NCBI GenBank assembly: GCA_964034945.1
Contig: OZ035962.1
Span: 12,953,388-13,017,387 of the forward strand
Direction of reading: 5' to 3'
DNA: 64,000 nucleotides
From: Chrysopilus asiliformis
Taxonomy: Eukaryota > Arthropoda > Insecta > Diptera > Rhagionidae
Positions 53,501-62,500 of this stretch are shown piece by piece. Every line of letters starts with the position of its first letter. The first letter of the stretch is position 1. The notes under the pieces were generated by a model. It worked only from the letters and a program-made list of their open reading frames with translations. It was not told the origin of the DNA and did not search any database. Both the position numbers and the translations under genes were made by a program.

Positions 53501-56500
53501 TTTTAGAGACTCACAAAAGAGGACCCAAATTTAAAGATACGACACTGTGTATTTCTGATTTTAACCGTAAAGTAAATCTTTTATGCGCTACTCAATTTGA
53601 CGTGTTTTATTTACCTGGAAGTCCTGACAATAAATCGAATTGAACAAAAATTGCTCATCAAACCTTAGTTTGAAAAATCTCAAGTGAATTCGGGGTAGAA
53701 ATCTAATCCATTAAATTCGTTTTAAATCTAAACATTTTGTTGAGTGATTAATTAATAAATCATTTCCTAAAGAATTTTTGATCAGTTTTCATGATTGTTG
53801 TTTTAGCTATATACACAATATTAAGGAGCGTCATTTATAAAGTCATTAGCTGCGGAATTACATGAAAATGTCCAAAAAGTCACACCTTCCCGTTTAGTTG
53901 ATTCCATCAGTTGGAATTCTCTTGAACTTTTCAACAATATTGCTGCCGAATATTTTTTTAAATATGTATCTTACAATGAATCTGTGATATTTATACAGAT
54001 GGATAGATAAGAGACAACAAAGTATTATTTGCCCATGGAAACAATGAAAACATTTCAACGGAGGTTCGTTCCTTTCCGGAATTTTGCATTTAAAAATCGC
54101 ATAAGATCGCATGGATGGGGTTGAAGGAACTCGAAAAATATTAAAGATGCCGCGTATCCATGACTCTGGGAGTCATAAAATATTCAAAGTAAAACTTCGC
54201 TCGCAAAATTCCTCATAATTTTATCGATGTAATAATTCGCGATATGACATTGAAATTCCATTCCCATGACGGATTCATCTGGAGGACAATGCCCAAAAAA
54301 AAAAATGCCAAAAACGGGCAAAGAAACGACGAAAAGTTGATAATTTCGGTTACAAAACGGAAATTACCCTCATCTTCTCTTTTTAATTTAACCCGTAATA
54401 TGACCAAAAATGTATTATGGGTAATCTTGACCTGAAATAAATGCAGTAAAAACCACTTCACAAAATATTCATTAGCCTATTTCAGATGATTTGATTTTAT
54501 TTAGATCTGAAACACAACCGAATTTGATTAATGATATACTGCAGAAATTACGTATCGCCTATTTGAATTTATATCAGTATCAATCTAGTAGGCCTTATTA
54601 CGATCAGATGAAAGTTACCCGTAATTTGATTTTTGGTACGCATTTGGTGTGATTGTAAGCAAGTTACACGTTCTTCACAGCAAGTTGTAAAGTCAGCAAT
54701 TTTCCGGCGAATCCGAAGAAATGTTAAAGTTCAATGATAGAGGGAAAATCTCTTTTCGTAGCGAAATAAAAATAAATCTCGGTCGAATGGAATGAAATGG
54801 AAGTAATTGAACAGAACCTAAAAGCATCAGAAAATCTGATTGAAAATCGATATCAATCAATCTTTGACTGGTGAGATAACTCTTCTTAAAAGTTTTCTTA
54901 TGCTAAGAAAATGTTCTTCGATGATGTTGTTCTTTTCAGAGATGATTTTTACAGAGTTGAAGTTGGTAAGAAGATTGAAGAATTGTAATCGAAACCCAAT
55001 TACAGCATATGCAAGCATGAAATCGGTTCGTCGATCCAATATGTGTGCGTGATTACCTCGTCTACATTGGAGAATTACTTCTATTGGGTTGTTAGAGGCT
55101 ATGCATAAGAAGGGATAGAACGAACGAAAAACGGAAGTACTATAAAATCACAATATTGACCTTTCAACTGGGTCAAAGTTGAGAAATCCCTTAAAGGTTA
55201 TGCGAGATAGAGATCAGAGGTTTGTAACGCGGAACTATTTGGAAATCCATACACTCTAAACCAAAGGCTTTTCCCCAGTAAATTTCACTTCAAAATTTCA
55301 CTAGAATTTAACTGAGGGAAACAGAAAATATTCTTTTTTTTTCACTGTTTTCTTAGTAAAGTTTACTGGCCGACGCGATGGTAAAATTTACGGAAACACA
55401 GTAAATTTTACTGAAAATACAATAAATTTTTGTTTGGGAATTACCGCTTTTAAAAAATTTCTACCTGATTCTGACATTTTACTCGTATTGTTGCACCCCA
55501 TCAAATTTGTCATTATTTGATTCCAGTAAAAGCCATTCACGTTTAGAATCCACTTCTCAATTGGCTTCCATAGTCTAGCGATAAGTAAAGTTTTTCAAAC
55601 ATTTTAAGGCTATAAATTATTAATAATAATAAAAATATTTAATAAAAAAAATTGCTTGCGTTTTAAGCCCTCTAAAAGCATTTGAGATGTTTTTTTCAAT
55701 TTTACTATAATCCTAGTAAATTTTACTGTAATCCCAGTATATAAAACCAAGACGTCTAAAAACACTAAACATGGAGTTACTCTTCTCTTTTAAGCGTGAA
55801 GCTTTCAATTTTAGGGAATATTTGATCTCGAAATGGTAAAATTTTCCCCTGCGGCGCATTTTTTCTTGTTCGCTTTCGTTTGCAAAACATGTTTTGCTTT
55901 GAAAAATTGTTTCATTGTCAACTAAAAAAGAGAAAAAAAAGGAATAACAATCAATGTTTGTCTCTTACGTTTATTATGATAAGATAAATGGTTTTTACTT
56001 ATCGCTACACCGTTTACTTTAATATTTTAAACTGTCCGGAATTTTTTGCTCATAATTGTTGTGGCAATCCTAATTCCAATACTTATTTAGCTCTATGGCT
56101 TTTGGTTGCCAAGAACACTCATATCCAGGGTGACCATATGTCCTGGAGTGGTATTCCGAAACTTGTTTCAATCGTATGTTTCGAGTTAGAAGAAAAAGCG
56201 ATATTCGCTATCTCTGTTTCGCCCTGTCATTTATTTTGGTCGAAACAGAGACAGCGAATACTACTTTTTCTTCTAACTCGAAACAAGCGCTTGAAACAAA
56301 TTACGGAATACATCTCCTGGATTCTGGGATGTCCTGGCGTTCGGGAAACCAAACTTTTAACAATATATAACAATAAAATTTCTTTGTTGAAAATTTGTTG
56401 CTTCGTTTGAACCGTCCGATCCACCCTTGGAAAAAAATTGTTTCTTTAGTTAAATTACTTAATTAAATTTTAAAAATAAAATAAATATCTACAAATTTTC

Positions 56501-59500
56501 TTTTCTTTTGTTTTTCTAGAAAAACTCTTATCATCCGAAGGCAGTGAGCTGAGACGTGCACTTTTCTCACTCAAGCAAATCTTCCAGGAGGATAAAGATT
56601 TAGTGCACGGTTTCGTGGCGCTCGGGGGCCTTAACTGTTTGGTTCGCGTGGGAAATGGCGCTGACCAGAATTACCAGAACTATATTTTACGAGCCTTAGG
56701 CCAGGTAAGAATCACCATCGTATAACACCATCAAATAAACATTTCTCCACGTAATTTACATACAATTTTGATGATATTTGAGTTGAACTCGAAGGAAATT
56801 GAAATCGAAAATGTTTTCAATTTGTGGATGTGTTTTTAGGTGATGCTCTACGTTGATGGCATGAATGGCGTTATGAAGCATGGACCGACCATTCAATGGC
56901 TCTACTCGCTAATAGCCTCAAAATATAGATTGGTCGTGAAGACGGCATTAAAACTATTACTCGTCTTTGTGGAATATGTGGAGAGCAATTGTTATCTTTT
57001 GGTCAACGCCATACACACCGTAGACAAAGCCCAGGGGACTCTGCCATGGTCGAATATCATGAAGTAAGTAAATTTGCATCGTCGTAAATCCACCAATTTC
57101 CACTTTAGAGTATATTTGATTCCAGATCCCCATTTATATACTCTATATGAGAGTCATAAAGAAATATATTAGATTTAGTATCCTCATCGTCGGATACAAA
57201 AATAAATTACCCCAGGGTGTTTGAAATGACAGAAGATTTTGATTTCCGCATGTTAGTCCGTCTGTTTCTTTGTCCGTCTGTCTGTCTGTCTGTCTGTTTA
57301 TCTATCTGTCCGTCTATCCATCTATCTATCCGTCTGCCCATCTATCTGTCTGTCTGTCCGTCCGCTAGTCTGTCTGTTCGTGTGTCTGTTCATCTGTCTG
57401 TCCACCTATCTGTCTGTCTGTCTATCTATCCGTCTGTCTGTCCGTCTGTCCGTCTGTCTGACTGTCCGTCCGTATAACTTTTGAAAGGATTGAGCTAGAG
57501 ACTTAAAATATTTTACGATTGCGTTTCTCGTAAATGGCAAGGCTCTTGAACGGACAAAATCGGACCATCCATTCCCTCCTCTCCGATACAAGCGAATCAG
57601 TTTTTTTGTAATTTTCTCGAAACCATAAGTCGTATCGAAAAATTTATGAAGACGAAATGTGTTTAGAATATAATTTTACACTACCATTCCATACATCAAA
57701 ATCCAATCGGACCGCTGATTTTGCCTCTCCCACACAAATGGTTTGTTTTTAAATAAATAACTTGTCTGTCCTCATATATAGTATTTGACGATTAGGTCCT
57801 GGCAATTGTAGCTTTTCTTATGTTCGTATTATCATAATTACCAATCAACGGGCAATTCTGACAATCGACTTTGCTGACATCTCGATAGTGGTTGGCAATT
57901 GTTGATTCTAAATGTGGTGAGCGCAAGCACAAATCTTCCATTGGTTCTAAGCTGGTATTTTATTCACGGATCATTTTGTAGGAGTTTGTCTTAATCTTAA
58001 TTCAATTATACCATTTACCCATTTAATCTTTGACTTGCGAACGACCTACAGAGATTTATACGAAGACAACGTTTTTGCATTTTAAATTTCTTGATCATTA
58101 ATTCGTCGCTGGTTTCGATCTCGAAAATTCAACTTTTCTGGATGACAAAGAAAAAACATTCTCGCTTTAGATTAAGAATTGCCTCGGGTTACCTGCCCAA
58201 TCTTCCGTTGCAATTATTTCTTAATTTAATTCTAAGAAACTATCATCCTTTGATAAGTGTTTATTCAAAGTTTATTCATTTTTCCTTTATTTTTACATTT
58301 TTTTCTTCCGTCGATTAGACTGCTGAAAGACTACGACAATGCCGACACAGAGCTGTTAATTTATGCGACTTCGTTAATTAATAAAACTCTATCGGGATTA
58401 AGTGATCAGGACAGTTTCTACGATGAGAGTGATTATCTGGAGCAGCAAGGAATAGAGGGAGTCATCCAGCGATATATGTCCCGACAGGGAACCGATTTGG
58501 ATCTTCTCGATCAACTGCAATTATATGAGGCTGTTTTGAAGTAAGCGTTTTGATTGAGAATCTATCAAAAAGATCAGTTCCTTAATGGATTTCTTAATGT
58601 TTTAGATTCGAAGATGGTGAGACAGACGGCATTCGAATACCAGATAACACAATTCGAAAGACGCTAAGATATCGCTCGACTGACTCTACTGAGAGGCGAA
58701 AATCCCGGCGGCATAGCACTGGAACGAGTCCTTCAATGACGCAGAATATGTCGTCTTCCAAACGGTATACACCTTCAGCTCATCAAGGAATCGACGAGGA
58801 TAGCTCGAGTTCAAATAATTCAAATGAATTCAGTGGCGGGGTATTCAGGGAGTGCAAAGGTGAATTTCTTTAAAAAACATCTAAACTCGTCAATTTCCCT
58901 TTTTCATCGTCATAGGAATATTCTTTTTATTTAAACTTTGCTTTAAAAAAAAGTACTTTTATATTGAAACGAAAATACCTTTCACGAAATTTTTCATCCA
59001 TTTAATAATGATATAAAAAAACTTTTCCTTTTAGGTCAACGTGAAGGAGCTGGCGTAACTCCTGGACTAAGGAGACGCCGAGAACGTGCAGAACGCCAGA
59101 AGACATTTATGAGGGAGCAACAGGAGGCTGTTGCTAATGGAATGCGTTCACCTTTCGAGAAAAAGGATGAACTCAACGGTCTCGGTGGGTGAAAAATATT
59201 TTTATAAAAACAAATCCTTTTTTTGTTCGCGAGTTCATTGTTTTTATAACATTTTCCAAGAAGTTGAATGTTTGCAAATAAGAAACTCTTTATTTAAAAT
59301 TAATTAATGCTTTTTGTTTTGTATTCGTTTTATTCATTTTGATATTATTTTTCTTACTGAATTGTTCGTTTTTCTTATTATTAACTCTAACTAACATTGA
59401 TGTGCATTTAACCCTGGAACATTTGGCATGCAGGACAAATAGTCACCGCGGTACCAATTCACCTGCAGAACGGTGACAGTCCACCGGACTCATTGCTAGT

Positions 59501-62500
59501 CACATCCAACGAAAAGGGGAATTTATCCAACAACAACAACCACATTAATGATAGCAATCATCAACTCAACAGTTTGAGTAGCAATAGTAGTACGTGTAGT
59601 ACTATTAGTAGCATCAGCAGTATAAGTAGTAATGGTAGTAGCAGTGGCAGTGAATTATCCTTGAGTTGTGGCAATAATGGCAATAATATCAGTCCTTTTA
59701 GTCCCTCTAAGGGGGGATTGAGTAATACAACAATTTCTGTAATAACTAATGGATTCGATAAGAAACCTCAGAGTTCGTGTAGCGAAAGATTGACGTCATC
59801 TGAAATGAATTCCCCAGGGATCTCGGGAACGAGTCAGACTGGCAGACGAAACTCTTCGGATTTTATGGCCAACAAGAATTTGGTCATGAAGACCAACTCG
59901 ACGGTAATTAATGGCATTATGAAGAACATAAGTCGTAATGAGAATATGAATAGCATTAGGGGTTCAAATGATTCTAGCACTGAGACCGGTTACACGAATC
60001 ATAAAAAGTTTGAGAACGATTCGAATCGGTTGAATAACTATTATAGCCAAGTTGCAACTTCAGCTAAGAATAAGAACAACAACAATTTCCAAAATTCGGT
60101 TCTTGGCCAGAAGAGCCAAAGCTCCTTGGATAATGGAAAATTCTTGCCAAATCTTCAGAATAACAATTACCAAAATGGTCATGTGATAAGCACTGCTAAC
60201 AGTGGACGTAGTTATAGTAAGACAAAGGAAGTGATTTCACCAAATGGAAATAGTAATACTACTGGAAACGTTGTGTGTTCTCAAAATTCGACTCCCACTG
60301 CTTCGGCTAGCAATGGATCTGGTTTGGGAGAAGGATCCGGATCCGCCTCCGGATCAAGTGGCATTGGCCAGCAACAACAGCAGAATCAAACATCGATTAT
60401 GAGTCCTGAAAAGATGCCCATTTCTCCACATCTTGCCAATGCGAATGGTACCGCCATTGGAGCAAGTAACGGAAGTAATGCACAACTTTCTATTCCTCCA
60501 GAGACTGGTAAGTTTTATTTTATTTGACGTTTTTTGTTGTTCTTTTGCTACCTTCATTAGAATTGAGTTTTTGTTCTTTTTGAAGTTTCTTTGCTTTAAG
60601 TATTTTAGTTGAAAAGGTCAAGTTGATAGCTAAATGTTTTGTATTTGTGTTTTCGAACGTTTTACCAAAGTCGCATAAATTAGGTAAATTACTCAAATTA
60701 TTGAACTTCGCTTGAAAAGAATGCAAAGAAATGAAAATGTTTTTCCTTGTGAAGGAAGTTAGAAAAAGCAAAAGTCATTACAAAGTTCAACTGTAAGATT
60801 TGAATTTTAGACTGGGAGCTAGGGAAAAAATGGGCCATTTGTTTTACTTTCATGAGTCCTTGAAGGAAAACGTCTTAAATTGAAATAGCATCGTTTTGGC
60901 TTTAGAAATGATGGTTTCCGGAGACGAGGTGAAATGAAGGGCAATCGTTTGAGCCTTTTAGCTGACTTAAAGTAAAAATAATTGGAAAAGTTTTCCTTGC
61001 GAGCATCTTGGAAATAAAAGCAATGAGGAAAAATTCTGAATAATTTATTTTGAGCTAACGATTGTGTTATAAATGGAAGTTAATTCTTTAATTGAGATAT
61101 TTTTCACTATTTTTTGTCCGGGCCGTATTTTGCAGGTTTTTTTTAGTAATTTTAAGGTAATTGAAAAAAAGTTTAAAAACTTGTTCTGTTTGTCCGTGAA
61201 TTATTAGCTTATACCGACTTTTGCAATTTAATTTGAAGATAAAAATGTTGTATGCAGAAAAAACAGTCAATTTTTTTTCGGAAAAAATCGCAAAAATATT
61301 TCTAGTGATTTTTTTTTGAAAACTATGCGTGCTACTGAAAAATTTCAGTTGTGATTTCAGTTGAAAATTTTTAAAAACCGGTATTTTTTTCAAAAATTTG
61401 TATGGAACTACCCGTTATAGCTACCGTTACTTTTTCAAAAAGTCGATAGAAAATGACGATTTGTATAAAACTAATTTACTAAAAATTTCAAGTCACTAGG
61501 TCAACTCGTTCTCGAGTTATTTAAGATCAGATATTTTTAAATTAAAGCTGCAATATTTTACGAATCAGCAACAGCGGTAAGGGGCCACTTATAAAATAAA
61601 TCATAGGGTCAGGTAGGATGAAGTGGTCCACGTTTTTATTATTGGCCATAAAATGGCATGATAAAATAGTCAAATCGCAAGCGCAGGACCTAAGCTAACT
61701 TTCTGCAATCACAGATTGTCAACTTTTTGACATTAAATTTAATTTTTAGGCATTTATCGAAAACTTTGATTTTTCGATTTTTTCAAAATGGTAGGGAGAA
61801 GTGGTCCACCCTCAAAACTTTTCCAGAAATCGCATAAACATAAAGTTAAATGACAAATAAAAATATAATCACGAAGTTTGATCGAAAATATGGTTTATTC
61901 GAAAGTAACAAATGAGCGTTTGGTCTGTTTTGGTATTGGTTTCTTCGGTGTAGTTGTTAGGCGTCACTTTCCGGCGGCTTTTTCTGCTTCTCTAATTCAG
62001 CTCGATTTTCGGGAGAAGTTATAATCGAGCTTCGCATCGATTTTCGGCCAAATCGAAACATTCAAAATAACTCATAAAAAAACTTGGAAACACGAAATAT
62101 GACATTGATAGGGTGGACCACTTCACCCTACCAAATGTGGACCAGTTCTCCCTACCGACGCTATTTTGCGCGAAATGACGCTGCTTCAACAATTGTGGGA
62201 AAAATGCAGAAATTCGGTGAATTTACAAAGTTCATAATGTAAACAACATTTTAGATTAATTCCCTTATTGAAATTGATGAAGAATTCGTCAAAATGTTGT
62301 TGAATGTGACTACTTGTGAAAACTTTTCACAATGTTTTTTTGGGACTGGTCTGTGAGAGTGAGTAAATATAAGTCTGCACACTTCAATGACTAATAAAAA
62401 ACAAGGTATCATCAAGAGCAACCTATGAGAGTTGCATATTCTGTTCTAATGTCCCTATTACTAACAAAAATTGTGGTGGACAATTTTTGTTACCCTACCC

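Noticed and set aside
55988..56410. 140-codon frame upstream of a Fhos exon
   Set aside because: It covers the foldback MITE; the two arms give mirrored peptide segments, and there is no splice link to Fhos.
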